DNA from: Rugosibacter aromaticivorans
GTDB taxonomy: Bacteria > Pseudomonadota > Gammaproteobacteria > Burkholderiales > Rhodocyclaceae
NCBI RefSeq assembly: GCF_000934545.1
Contig: NZ_CP010554.1
Coordinates: 434,001-498,000, forward strand
DNA: 64,000 nucleotides
Direction: 5' to 3'
Within the stretch, counting starts at the first letter, position 1. Each line of letters begins with the position of its first letter. The notes under the pieces are model-generated. The model was given only the letters and a program-made list of their open reading frames with translations, ran no database searches and had not been told where the DNA came from. The position numbers were made by a program, and so were the translations under genes. Below are positions 30,002 through 38,394 of this stretch, piece by piece.

Positions 30002-30544
30002 TCAGAAAAACATGTTCAGATTTTTATCCATGACCACGCGCTCGAGCAGATGGACGACGCGGCGTGCAACACGGAAGCCTTGCGACGTCTGCCGCAGAAT
30101 ATCTTCGCGCCAGCCCGCATGGCTCACAATATCTTTATCGCGGCGGCCACGATATAGTAAAAATTTACTGCGCACAAAAAATTCATTTGGCGTATCGGTT
30201 GCTTCCACTTCGATATTGTTCACCATGCGCAGATGCCGTGTGGCTGGGTCATTCAGCCACACCAGCCCAGTCGCTTCGCGCGCGGCACGCTGCTTCAAGC
30301 CGGGGAAACCATCATCAATAATGAATAGTGGCTTGAGTGCCGTGGTGCTTGCACGGTTGCGCCGATAAGTGGTGAGCGGCACGGGTATTTGATAACGAAT
30401 ATCTTCAGTCAACAGATCTAACCATTCTGGATAACGTTCCTCATCCAGCACACGTGCTTCCATCAATAAAAACTTGCCGATGGCGTATTCCTGCTCAAAG
30501 CTGACTGGCGCTGCTGGCGCAAGTTTGAGTTCTGCATTACCCAT
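30002..30544 (-). CDS. Ring-hydroxylating dioxygenase, beta subunit
   Basis: The 180-residue protein has the SnoaL-like/NTF2 fold sequence of aromatic dioxygenase small subunits (FLLMEARVLDEERYPEWLDL, YRGRRDKDIVSHAGWREDIL, VHLLERVVMDKNLNMFF). It pairs with the alpha subunit, whose stop it overlaps by eight bases (30537-30544). No ferredoxin or reductase gene is present in the island, so electron donors must come from elsewhere. Confidence 0.92.
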   Translation of the reverse strand: MGNAELKLAPAAPVSFEQEYAIGKFLLMEARVLDEERYPEWLDLLTEDIRYQIPVPLTTYRRNRASTTALKPLFIIDDGFPGLKQRAAREATGLVWLNDPATRHLRMVNNIEVEATDTPNEFFVRSKFLLYRGRRDKDIVSHAGWREDILRQTSQGFRVARRVVHLLERVVMDKNLNMFF

Positions 30545-31913
30545 GACGAACCTCCCGCAATATAGATGTTAGAGGCGCAGTGGGCTCTGTTTGCCCGATG
30601 ATTTCGTGGGCGTTATGGGCTTCCATCGCACGTCGCCACTGATCGTAAAAGCCACGCTGACAGGCTTCGTTAACCAATCCAGGCGATGCTTCCCCCGGGC
30701 CGTCCCATGCCGCTTTGCGTCCCATGCCCATGCCGAGGAAGCCTTTCAATTGGCGCGTGGCATAGCCGGCAGCAGAATGCGTAATCGCTTCAACGAAATC
30801 ACCGTCGTCACCTTCTAGCAGTCCGGCCGGACCGAAAGTCTGCCGCACGTGGTCATGAATCACTCCCTTGGTGGCGTCAGGCATATCGCGCTCACACATG
30901 GCGTACGTCCACACCTCGAACTTACCGGGGCCTTTAGGATGGATGATGCGTATAAAGTTAAGCCCCTGAATAATTTGCAGGTTGGGGAACACGCCAATAT
31001 GCGTTTCTGAACCGTAAAGCTGACGGCCGCGTAGTTCACCCAGTTTCTCAATGACACTGGGTCGATTTTTCTCAAGGTGTGCGAGTACTGGCTCGGGGTG
31101 ATCGTAAAGCGCATAGCCTGATTGGCCATCGAGCGTCGTCAGAACGGTATGAGTGTTCATGACAACCTCTATTGCAGCACTTTGATCTACCCCCGAATTG
31201 TTTGCGCTGATGCCTAATACGTTATCTGAGCGACCATGGCCCAGCGCGCCGACTACGCTCATTGCACCGGCGTGAGCCCAGGCGACGTGGTAGCCGTCGC
31301 CAATGGCGTTTTCTACGGGCAATTTCCAGTTGCCTGGAATTTCTGTTCGATAGGGAGCACCGACTATCTCAAGCCCACCTTGTGCACTATCAGTCACTAC
31401 GTCGATATACCAGGCGATATCGCCCAGATACTCGACAAGACTGGGTGCAGACTCGGAAAAACAGCCGAAAAGAAGCCCCTTGTAGCTTTCCACGTGTGCC
31501 ACTGGAACCAGGCCAAATCGCTCGCGGTCGAGGTTGTCGTAAATTTCTTTTTCCAGCGGTACTCCGGCGAGCTCGCCTTCCGTATTGTAAGACCAGCCAT
31601 GGTAAGAGCAGGTAAATGAACGCGTATTCCCTCCTTCTGCCTGACAGACCTTGTTGCCGCGATGGGTGCAGGCATTTAGGAACGCACGGACCACTTTATC
31701 TTTTCCGCGTACCACGATGATGTCGTCTTCACCCATGTAGGTGCGGATGAAATCACCATGCTGCGGAATCTGACTTTCGTGGCCAAGGAATAGCCAGCAG
31801 CGATTGAAAATCTGCTTCAGTTCCTCCTCATAGATCGCGGGATCCCAAAAGATGCTGCGTTTTTGTAGTGCTTGCTCAGAATCAATCAGTTCCTGATAGT
31901 TAAAGCTTGTCAT
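30537..31913 (-). CDS. Ring-hydroxylating dioxygenase, alpha subunit
   Basis: A 458-residue Rieske non-heme iron oxygenase large subunit. The Rieske site is CTHRG ... CSYHGW near residues 82-105; the mononuclear iron site is GDGYHVAWAH (bridging Asp and two His) near 208-217. The sequence resembles 3-phenylpropionate/biphenyl-type enzymes. With the beta subunit it would cis-dihydroxylate an aromatic ring. The substrate is not readable. It lies 120 bases downstream of the GST gene. Confidence 0.93.
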   Translation of the reverse strand: MTSFNYQELIDSEQALQKRSIFWDPAIYEEELKQIFNRCWLFLGHESQIPQHGDFIRTYMGEDDIIVVRGKDKVVRAFLNACTHRGNKVCQAEGGNTRSFTCSYHGWSYNTEGELAGVPLEKEIYDNLDRERFGLVPVAHVESYKGLLFGCFSESAPSLVEYLGDIAWYIDVVTDSAQGGLEIVGAPYRTEIPGNWKLPVENAIGDGYHVAWAHAGAMSVVGALGHGRSDNVLGISANNSGVDQSAAIEVVMNTHTVLTTLDGQSGYALYDHPEPVLAHLEKNRPSVIEKLGELRGRQLYGSETHIGVFPNLQIIQGLNFIRIIHPKGPGKFEVWTYAMCERDMPDATKGVIHDHVRQTFGPAGLLEGDDGDFVEAITHSAAGYATRQLKGFLGMGMGRKAAWDGPGEASPGLVNEACQRGFYDQWRRAMEAHNAHEIIGQTEPTAPLTSILREVRHG

Positions 31914-32035
31914 TATTCACCTCCCAGTGGAATTGAATTGCTTCTTACTGTGTCTGCTTACTTTTATATTTACTTATTCGGCTCGTTACTTAGCTTGAGC
32001 TAGTTGCGGTGCGTCACTTCCGCTGAGTCACTGTG

Positions 32036-32695
32036 TCAGGCCAGTTGCGCTTGGCTAGCGGCCATATCCGCTACGACAGTCTCGGCCTTGCTCCAGGCCG
32101 GCCGCGCGCGCAGGCGTTTAATCCAAGCAATCAGGTGAGTGTAAGGTGTCAAGTCCAGACCCAGATTGAAGCTGATCGGCACAACACATCCCAGCGCGAT
32201 ATCAGCAATAGAGAAGCTGCCGCAGGCATAGTCCCTGTCTGCTAGCTGAGCATCGAGAATGCATAAATTTCCAAGGAATGCCGCCTTAGCTGCAGCGATT
32301 GCATCGTTGTCGGGCGTGGGCGCCATCATTGCGAAAAACAGATTGAGCAGGCTGGGGTTGAGCGTTGTGCCTTCCCAGGCAAGCCATTGCTGAACAAGGG
32401 CGCGTTGCTTGGTGTCTTTCGGCATCAAGGTTGTACTGGCCCGGCTGTCAGCGAGATAACGCAGAATCGCGCCAGATTCCCAAAGCATGAAACCATCGTC
32501 ATTGATCGTGGGTACTACGCCATTGGGATTAATCTTGCGATAAGGGGCATCGGCCGGACGGCAGTCTTGCAACCGCGATAGCAGTTTGATGCCATATTTT
32601 TCGCCGATTTCTTCCAGCGCAATTAGCACCTTGCTTGAATTGCGCGATCCCCCGTAGGGGTCGCCCTCGCGTTGAATGTGATAAAGCTCAATCAT
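32036..32695 (-). CDS. Glutathione S-transferase
   Basis: The 219-residue protein has an N-terminal thioredoxin-like domain (IELYHIQREGDPYGGSRNSS, then INPNGVVPTINDDGFMLWES with the cis-Pro and Glu-Ser glutathione contacts) and a helical C-terminal domain. It resembles Ure2p/YfcG-like GSTs. Within aromatic pathways such enzymes open epoxides, isomerise ring-cleavage products or remove halides; which applies here is unknown. Confidence 0.88.
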   Translation of the reverse strand: MIELYHIQREGDPYGGSRNSSKVLIALEEIGEKYGIKLLSRLQDCRPADAPYRKINPNGVVPTINDDGFMLWESGAILRYLADSRASTTLMPKDTKQRALVQQWLAWEGTTLNPSLLNLFFAMMAPTPDNDAIAAAKAAFLGNLCILDAQLADRDYACGSFSIADIALGCVVPISFNLGLDLTPYTHLIAWIKRLRARPAWSKAETVVADMAASQAQLA

Positions 32696-32736
32696 TGTTT
32701 GAATTTCCTGTAAAAGTTTGAATGTCTTGAATGCTC

Positions 32737-33516
32737 TTAAATGGCCGTTAGCCCACCATCAACGCAGAAGTTTTGCCCAGTGACATAGCTTGCTTCGCCA
32801 GATGCCAGGTACAACGCGCAATAAGCAATGTCGAGAGGCTGGCCGACCCGCTTGACGAGCTGTAAATCCATAATGTCCGCAACCATTTTTTTGAGCATTT
32901 CCTTATCGGGAAACGCAGCAAATGCCGGTGTTTCGATGAGTCCAGGCGAGATGCTATTAACGCGGATATGGTCAGGCGCAAACTCTGCTGCCCAGGTGCG
33001 GCTCATGGCAATGACGCCGCCCTTGGTCATGCTGTGTGCGAACTGATGGATATGGCCGCCAAAATTTGAACCAATCACGCCCGCAGCGGAGGCCGTGTTG
33101 ATAATCGATCCTCCCCCACGGCGCTTGAGGACCGGATGCGCATATTTGGTCGCGTAATAGACCAAGTCCAGTTCGTTGCGCACGAGCCAGTGCCAGTCTT
33201 CGGTGGTGAATTGGCCGATCTTGCCATAACGCACGGCTGACGCATTGTTGTAAAGGATGTCGAAGTCGCCGTAAGTATCCACGGCAAAGTCAATCCAGCT
33301 ACGCACTTGGGCTTCGTCGCCCAAGTCCACCACGCGGCTGACCATTTGCCCTCCGGCTTCAGTCACAAGGCGCACAGTTTCATCACTGTCAGATGCCTTG
33401 ATATCACAACCCACCACGCGAGCCCCCTCGGCGGCGAACAGCTCGGCCGCCGCACGTCCCTGACCGCCGGCCGTGCCGGTGATCAAGGCTACTTTTCCTG
33501 CTAGACGCCCGCTCAT
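32737..33516 (-). CDS. SDR family protein with His in place of catalytic Tyr
   Basis: A 259-residue SDR with TGTAGGQGRA, NNAS in place of NNAG, Ser143 in TASAAG, and tail TGQNFCVDGGLTAI. The YxxxK motif reads HSMTK (His161 to Lys165), so the acid/base Tyr is absent while Ser and Lys remain. Either His serves instead, as seen in some SDR-like subgroups, or the activity differs. Its start overlaps the small ORF at 33513 by four bases. Confidence 0.88.
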   Translation of the reverse strand: MSGRLAGKVALITGTAGGQGRAAAELFAAEGARVVGCDIKASDSDETVRLVTEAGGQMVSRVVDLGDEAQVRSWIDFAVDTYGDFDILYNNASAVRYGKIGQFTTEDWHWLVRNELDLVYYATKYAHPVLKRRGGGSIINTASAAGVIGSNFGGHIHQFAHSMTKGGVIAMSRTWAAEFAPDHIRVNSISPGLIETPAFAAFPDKEMLKKMVADIMDLQLVKRVGQPLDIAYCALYLASGEASYVTGQNFCVDGGLTAI

Positions 33517-33863
33517 TCGTACCCCCGATCAGAAAAGCTGGTCTTGGGAATCATGCGGCGGATATCTATACCTGTATCGAGCACGACCCGATTCCATTTA
33601 TTGACTGCGTTATCGACTTCACACATCGCCAGCGTTGCCCATACCAGAGGGTTGTCGTTCTTTGGTATGCCATCTAAAGGAAACTGATTTAAATAGTCGA
33701 TCACCTCTGGCAGCTTTGGCAGCATGGCGTCATAAAACGCACGCACTTCATCCATGCTTGAGGATAGGCGTTTAGATAAACGATGTTCTGTGGTTGGTAG
33801 ACCCCAAGCGGCGATATGGGCTTCCAGGGCAGAAAGTTCAGGCCGCGGTATTGCTGTGCTCAT
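33513..33863 (-). CDS. Unknown 116-aa protein coupled to a Rieske oxygenase
   Basis: I do not recognise this protein. It begins MSTAIPRPELSALEAHIAAW and ends KTSFSDRGYE, has no membrane helix or signal peptide, no cysteine cluster (a single Cys), and looks mainly helical. It overlaps the Rieske oxygenase gene upstream and the SDR gene downstream by four bases each, so its production is tightly coupled to both. A small subunit, chaperone or adaptor of the 412-residue oxygenase is an inference only. Confidence 0.8.
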   Translation of the reverse strand: MSTAIPRPELSALEAHIAAWGLPTTEHRLSKRLSSSMDEVRAFYDAMLPKLPEVIDYLNQFPLDGIPKNDNPLVWATLAMCEVDNAVNKWNRVVLDTGIDIRRMIPKTSFSDRGYE

Positions 33864-35098
33864 GGTGCCCCCTTTACTTTGCCGCCTTGAACAGCGCTTA
33901 ATAAACGATTGTAGTAGGCGCGCAATGGCACTTCTTGTTTATTCAGGTTAACATGCGTGATTGCGCCACATTTGAAATTGGCATGAATGCCTTCAGCGGT
34001 GTAAAGATCTTCAGAGAGCACATCGCGGATCTGAATGACACCTTGCTCCATATTAAAAATATGGCCAAAACTGGCCGGCTTTTCGGTGTGGTAAAAGTCC
34101 ACCTCCCAAATGCACTCGTCGGCTGATATGGGTAGCGTGCGTTGAATGATAATTTGCCCTTTTTGCACGAATAACACAATGTTCGGGAAGAGCAGGTAAT
34201 TATCAAATATCCACAGTGGGTGATCTTCCTTGAGGACACCCTCCCCGCCTTCAGCCGCAAAAGTACGTTCCGGCTTGGTGTAGATTGAGGTTGCGCCATA
34301 TTTTGCCGAGAGCAGATTCAGCGGTGTCTGCACGCCGCGACTAGAATCTTCAGGGCGGTAAGCGCTAACGCCACAAGGTACACCAACGCTCTCGGGGAAG
34401 AAATAAGCTGCTGTACTCGACCCGGGAACTGTTCCCGCAATGGTTTTGCGGTGCGTCATGTCGACGTGATAGCCCTCGATCTGGGCATCAACCAGTAGTT
34501 TCCAGTTAGCGCGAAAATTTGCGCGCCAGCCAAAGCTCCATGACCAGTCTTTGTTGCCCAGGTAGCGGTCAAAAGCATCACCAAGTGGCATCAGATATTG
34601 CTGTAGGGTCCATTCGGGCTGCTCGGCGAGGTTGATGAATATAAACCCTCCCCATACGTCAACCGAGATGCTCTTTAGATGTTCTTGTGCGGGGTCAAGG
34701 TCTGCGAAGAGTGCAGCGTCTGGCGCATTGATCAGGGCACCGTCCAGGCTGAAGCTCCATCCGTGAAAACTGCAGACCAGAGCGCGGGTATTGCCCGTGG
34801 ATGAATTAACCAAGCGTGAGCCACGATGTGTGCAGGCATTGTAGAACGCGCGCAGCTGTTGATCACGACCACGCACCACAACAACAGACACGCCAAGGGT
34901 ATCGACCAGAAAGTTCTGGTAGTCGCCGGGCTCTTTGAGGTCTGATGCGCGGCCTACCAGCAGCCAACTTTTGCGGAAAATGTGCTTTTTTTCAAGCTCA
35001 AAAAACTGCGGTGAAACATAGTGATCTACCGGCAGCTTGCCAGTACCCAGGGCGTGACTGCCAATTTCTGGCAGCGCCAAATTTTCGGCCTTACCCAT
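33860..35098 (-). CDS. Rieske-type aromatic oxygenase alpha subunit
   Basis: A 412-residue oxygenase with Rieske site CTHRG ... CSFHGW near residues 87-110 and iron site DAQIEGYHVDMTH near 210. It has no partner beta subunit of its own and belongs to the homomeric (alpha-only) oxygenase type by length. It is the first gene of the minus-strand catabolic block, with a sigma-54 promoter at 35186-35201 and a palindrome 100 bases further up. Mono- or dioxygenation cannot be decided. Confidence 0.92.
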   Translation of the reverse strand: MGKAENLALPEIGSHALGTGKLPVDHYVSPQFFELEKKHIFRKSWLLVGRASDLKEPGDYQNFLVDTLGVSVVVVRGRDQQLRAFYNACTHRGSRLVNSSTGNTRALVCSFHGWSFSLDGALINAPDAALFADLDPAQEHLKSISVDVWGGFIFINLAEQPEWTLQQYLMPLGDAFDRYLGNKDWSWSFGWRANFRANWKLLVDAQIEGYHVDMTHRKTIAGTVPGSSTAAYFFPESVGVPCGVSAYRPEDSSRGVQTPLNLLSAKYGATSIYTKPERTFAAEGGEGVLKEDHPLWIFDNYLLFPNIVLFVQKGQIIIQRTLPISADECIWEVDFYHTEKPASFGHIFNMEQGVIQIRDVLSEDLYTAEGIHANFKCGAITHVNLNKQEVPLRAYYNRLLSAVQGGKVKGAP

Positions 35099-35185
35099 TA
35101 TGCGCTCTCCTCATATTTTGTTATCCGTCGATGACTGGTTGCGCGATGCTAGACGCAGCATGCTAAAAGCACGCTTACGATCAAA

Positions 35186-35201
35186 TGCAATTTGGATGCC
35201 A
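35186..35201 (-). promoter_or_regulatory. Sigma-54 promoter of the catabolic block
   Basis: On the minus strand TGGCAT-N5-TTGCA has the correct GG-N10-GC spacing of a -24/-12 promoter. Transcription would begin near 35174, giving a leader of about 76 bases before the Rieske oxygenase gene. Confidence 0.75.
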
Positions 35202-35263
35202 TAGTAGATTTGGTAGCCAAAAACCTCAGCCTGCAGTCAGGTAGCGTTGATGGAGGATTTTCT

Positions 35264-35277
35264 TGGCATAAATGCCA
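35264..35277. promoter_or_regulatory. Palindrome TGGCAT-AA-ATGCCA
   Basis: A perfect 6-bp-arm palindrome between the divergent oxygenase and regulator genes, 63 bases upstream of the sigma-54 box. It could be an operator or chance; no second copy was found. Confidence 0.35.
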
Positions 35278-35301
35278 CGGGCCCACAGACCCGTTAAGGG
35301 T

Positions 35302-35315
35302 GTACAATTTTGTAC
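35302..35315. promoter_or_regulatory. Palindrome GTACAA-TT-TTGTAC, candidate activator site
   Basis: A perfect palindrome 100 bases upstream of the sigma-54 box at 35186-35201, where enhancer-type sites are expected. A near-identical palindrome stands in the matching place before the other sigma-54 box (38136-38149). It also lies 50 bases before the regulator gene, so it may serve autoregulation. Confidence 0.6.
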
Positions 35316-35366
35316 TGTCTGTAAGGCTTATTTATAAAAAATGGACAATTACGGTTATTGCTCACT

Positions 35367-37004
35367 ATGAAAATGTTCGATGCTAGTGCGCTTGAGCCTT
35401 ATTTTCAGCGCGGTCCGGGAGATGGCCAAATACGCCTCGATGGGCAACGCATGATACTTTTCTACGCTTCTGCGTTTACCGAGTACCGACGCGGCTTGAT
35501 TGACCTGTGTGGATCCAAAGCCGCACGTTCGTTGATTACGCAGGTGGCCTATGCTGAAGGCATCAAGGGTGCGCATTTGATACGCAAGCTACACCTGGCC
35601 GATCATGATGACGTGGATAACTACCGTCTTAGCGCATTGATTCATGAATTGGCAGGCTATGCTGCGCTGGAGTTTACGCAGTTGAAGATCAATGTTCAGC
35701 GCGGGATATTTGAGGTCGAATTGACACTGCGCGATTCCGTCGAAGCAGAATCGCATCTGTCGGCCTACGGGCCCAGCTCGGACAGCGTCTGCTGGTTGTT
35801 GATGGGTTATTTAAGCGGCTATAGCAGCGCATTCATGGGCCGCATGGTGGTGTTTCGTGAAACCAGGTGCTGCGCGTCTGGCCACGGCACCTGTCGTATG
35901 GTCGGCCGGCTCGCGGACCAGTGGAACGAAGCCGAGCGCCAGCGTGCACTGGCCACCGGTCCACTGGCTAGCCACCTGAGCCTGGGTCATGGCGCGGCGG
36001 ATATCCCTGCGGGAACACACGAAATCGTCGGTGTGTCTTCGGCATTTCACTCGGTGCTATACCTTGTTGATAAGGTGGCACCCACACGCTCCACCGTACT
36101 TTTGCATGGCGAAACTGGCGTGGGCAAGGAGGTCATCGCTCGTCTCGTACATCGCCGCAGCAATCGTTCCACTCAGCCGTTTATTGCGGTTAATTGTGCC
36201 GCTATTCCGGCTTCGTTGATCGAATCTGAATTGTTTGGTGTTGAACGCGGTGCTTATTCTGGCGCGACTCACTCGCGGCCGGGGCGCTTTGAGCGTGCCG
36301 GAGGTGGCACGTTATTTTTGGACGAAATTGGTACCCTCGACTTTGCCTCCCAAGGTAAGCTGCTGAGGGTATTGCAAGAAGGTGAGCTGGAACGTATAGG
36401 CGATCAGCGCACACGTAAAGTCGATGTGCGTGTCATCGCGGCAACTAACGCCGACTTGCGCACCGAAGTGCGCGGAGGACGCTTCCGCGAGGATTTATTT
36501 TTTCGACTGACGACTTTCCCCATTCGCGTGCCGCCTCTGCGCGAGCGGCGCGCAGACGTGCCCCTGTTAGTCGATTTCTTTTTCCAGCGCTTTTGCAGAA
36601 CGCACGACAAAAAGCCATCAGGCTTTACTCCTGACGCCGTTGCCGTCTTGATGGAGCATGCCTACCCCGGCAACGTTCGCCAGCTAGAACACATGATCGA
36701 ACGTGCCGTTATTTTGGCCGACCAGGATCAAGCCATCGACAGCTTTCATCTTTATGCATTCGAAGATGAGAGAAAATCTAAACTCCCAGTGAATAGCGCC
36801 GACGAAGCTGGTGATCTGGATGTAATCTTGCGCGGTGCCAGAAAAAAAGGCCTTGGCCTGCAAGCCCTGGAAAACGAAGCTTTGCGTGTTGCCCTGAGCG
36901 ATGCCAAAGGCAATGTTTCGCAAGCGGCACGCTCGCTGGGACTGACACGCCGCCAGCTTGCGTACAAACTGAATCAAGCCAAAATTAGGGTCGATGCCAC
37001 TTAA
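35367..37004 (+). CDS. XylR/DmpR-type sigma-54 activator
   Basis: The 545-residue protein has an XylR-N effector-binding domain (about 1-115), a V4R domain with its Cys/His cluster ([11 protein letters not shown] near 165-180), an AAA+ domain with Walker A GETGVGKE (about 248) and Walker B LFLDEIG, and a C-terminal Fis-type helix-turn-helix ([20 protein letters not shown]). The sigma-54 contact loop reads GAYSGA instead of GAFTGA. It likely senses an aromatic ligand and activates the flanking minus-strand genes. I chose ATG 35367; a TTG at 35358 is in frame. Confidence 0.92.
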   Translation: MKMFDASALEPYFQRGPGDGQIRLDGQRMILFYASAFTEYRRGLIDLCGSKAARSLITQVAYAEGIKGAHLIRKLHLADHDDVDNYRLSALIHELAGYAALEFTQLKINVQRGIFEVELTLRDSVEAESHLSAYGPSSDSVCWLLMGYLSGYSSAFMGRMVVFRETRCCASGHGTCRMVGRLADQWNEAERQRALATGPLASHLSLGHGAADIPAGTHEIVGVSSAFHSVLYLVDKVAPTRSTVLLHGETGVGKEVIARLVHRRSNRSTQPFIAVNCAAIPASLIESELFGVERGAYSGATHSRPGRFERAGGGTLFLDEIGTLDFASQGKLLRVLQEGELERIGDQRTRKVDVRVIAATNADLRTEVRGGRFREDLFFRLTTFPIRVPPLRERRADVPLLVDFFFQRFCRTHDKKPSGFTPDAVAVLMEHAYPGNVRQLEHMIERAVILADQDQAIDSFHLYAFEDERKSKLPVNSADEAGDLDVILRGARKKGLGLQALENEALRVALSDAKGNVSQAARSLGLTRRQLAYKLNQAKIRVDAT

Positions 37005-37011
37005 CTAGTCA

Positions 37012-37869
37012 TTACCATGCAGTCCAGCCGCCATCATGGGCGATCACTTGCCCAGTCACGAAGCTGGAAGCATCGCTGGCGAGATAGAGTAATAGCCCAG
37101 CGAGTTCTTCAGGGTCGCCCGTGCGGCCCATTGGCGTGGCTGCTTGCAATGCGCTCATGAATGCGTGAAGTGCTTCTTCCGAAGGAGGTAATGCTTCGCG
37201 TCCGAGTTGTGTGCCAAGATGCCAGCCAGGGGCGATCACGTTAAAGCGAATGCCATCGGCGGCGTATTCCACTGCAGCCTGTCGGGATAAGCCAATGACC
37301 GCCGCTTTGGAAGCAGAATAGTTGACCGACACGGCGGGTGTTTTTGGCGACACCCCGCCGAGCCCGGCGATCGACGCGATATTAACCACGGATCCTTTTC
37401 GGCGCTTCAACATCAAAGGCAAGGCAGCACGGGTGCACAAAAACACGCCACGGGTGTTAATGCTATGCAGACGATCCCAGTCCGCAACGGGTAGCTCGTG
37501 CAACCGATGTGGCTGGGTTGCAATGCCGGCGTTGTTGACCAAAACATCTAGCTGGCCATAACGGCGAGAAACTTCTTCCATCATTGCCATAACGGATGAT
37601 TCCTCAGCCACATCGACGGCAAGTGCGAGTGCCTCGCCTCCGGTTGAGGTGATTTGTTTTGCGGTGTCCTGCGCACTGCCTGCATCGCGATCAGCGCAGA
37701 TCACTTTCGCGCCCGCCGTTGCGAGCGCACGTGCAAACACACGGCCCAAACCAGAGCCTGCGCCAGTCACTAGTGCTACCCGCCGATCGAGCCTGAATAT
37801 ATCTAAAGAAAATGCCGGCCGGCTGGGTTCGGTACTATTCGGTTCGCTATTATTCATTTTTTGCCTCAT
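37012..37869 (-). CDS. SDR family oxidoreductase
   Basis: A 285-residue SDR with TGAGSGLGRV, NNAG, Ser in NIASIAGLGG, YSASK and a C-terminal VIAHDGGWTAW. An extra N-terminal stretch of about 20 residues precedes the fold; a later start is possible. It converges on the regulator gene with seven bases between them. Its own sigma-54 promoter lies at 38005-38020, which places it in the same regulon as the main catabolic block. Confidence 0.9.
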   Translation of the reverse strand: MRQKMNNSEPNSTEPSRPAFSLDIFRLDRRVALVTGAGSGLGRVFARALATAGAKVICADRDAGSAQDTAKQITSTGGEALALAVDVAEESSVMAMMEEVSRRYGQLDVLVNNAGIATQPHRLHELPVADWDRLHSINTRGVFLCTRAALPLMLKRRKGSVVNIASIAGLGGVSPKTPAVSVNYSASKAAVIGLSRQAAVEYAADGIRFNVIAPGWHLGTQLGREALPPSEEALHAFMSALQAATPMGRTGDPEELAGLLLYLASDASSFVTGQVIAHDGGWTAW

Positions 37870-38004
37870 CCTGTTTTTTTATCGATCATTCTGTGGGGTG
37901 CCAACGAAGGTTCATGCGGAAGGTTCATGCGACCTCTACCTGAACCATCAGCAGCTTGCCGATGCGATGGAAGACGTAATGCAGTAAGCATTGTGTGTGA
38001 TACG

Positions 38005-38020
38005 AGCAGTTTTTGTGCCA
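38005..38020 (-). promoter_or_regulatory. Second sigma-54 promoter
   Basis: On the minus strand TGGCAC-N5-CTGCT keeps the invariant GG and GC with correct spacing. It lies about 135 bases before the SDR gene at 37012-37869. The 525-base gap 37870-38394 holds this box and the repeat of the GTACAA motif but no gene I can support. Confidence 0.7.
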
Positions 38021-38123
38021 TACAGGATGGACAAACGTATGCATTATTTTGTATCCGGCCGGATGGCTAGTTTACGGGCTGCTGTCGCTATACATGCCAC
38101 GAATGCGCAAGTCAATCGACAGC

Positions 38124-38149
38124 GTACAAGATAGCGTACAAACTTGTAA
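38124..38149. promoter_or_regulatory. GTACAA half-site plus GTACAA-AC-TTGTAA palindrome
   Basis: GTACAA occurs at 38124-38129 and again at 38136-38141, the latter followed by AC and TTGTAA. It matches the 35302-35315 palindrome at 12 of 14 positions on the minus strand and lies 103-115 bases upstream of the sigma-54 box at 38005-38020. Confidence 0.6.
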
Positions 38150-38394
38150 TGCTTTGTCAGGGTGTTAAACGAGAATGAACAATATTTAGCGAAAGAACAT
38201 GCAGCGCGAATCGTCTCGATTTCCAACACGGTTTATAGCCTCTCCGTCATGTTGGTAGCGCAACCTCGCTGGATGCGCGTCGTAATTCTGGCCGTTCTAC
38301 CAATGGCTGTGCTTTCTCTCTTTTTCTGCGCCTTCAGGCCGATGAAAGTGCCAGCTGGCCACTGTCTTGTTCAGAGTGGGATGTAAACCAGTCC

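Noticed and set aside
38162..38386. A 74-codon ORF with one hydrophobic segment
   Set aside because: It overlaps no ribosome site, resembles no family I know, and lies in a regulatory gap; not supported as a gene.
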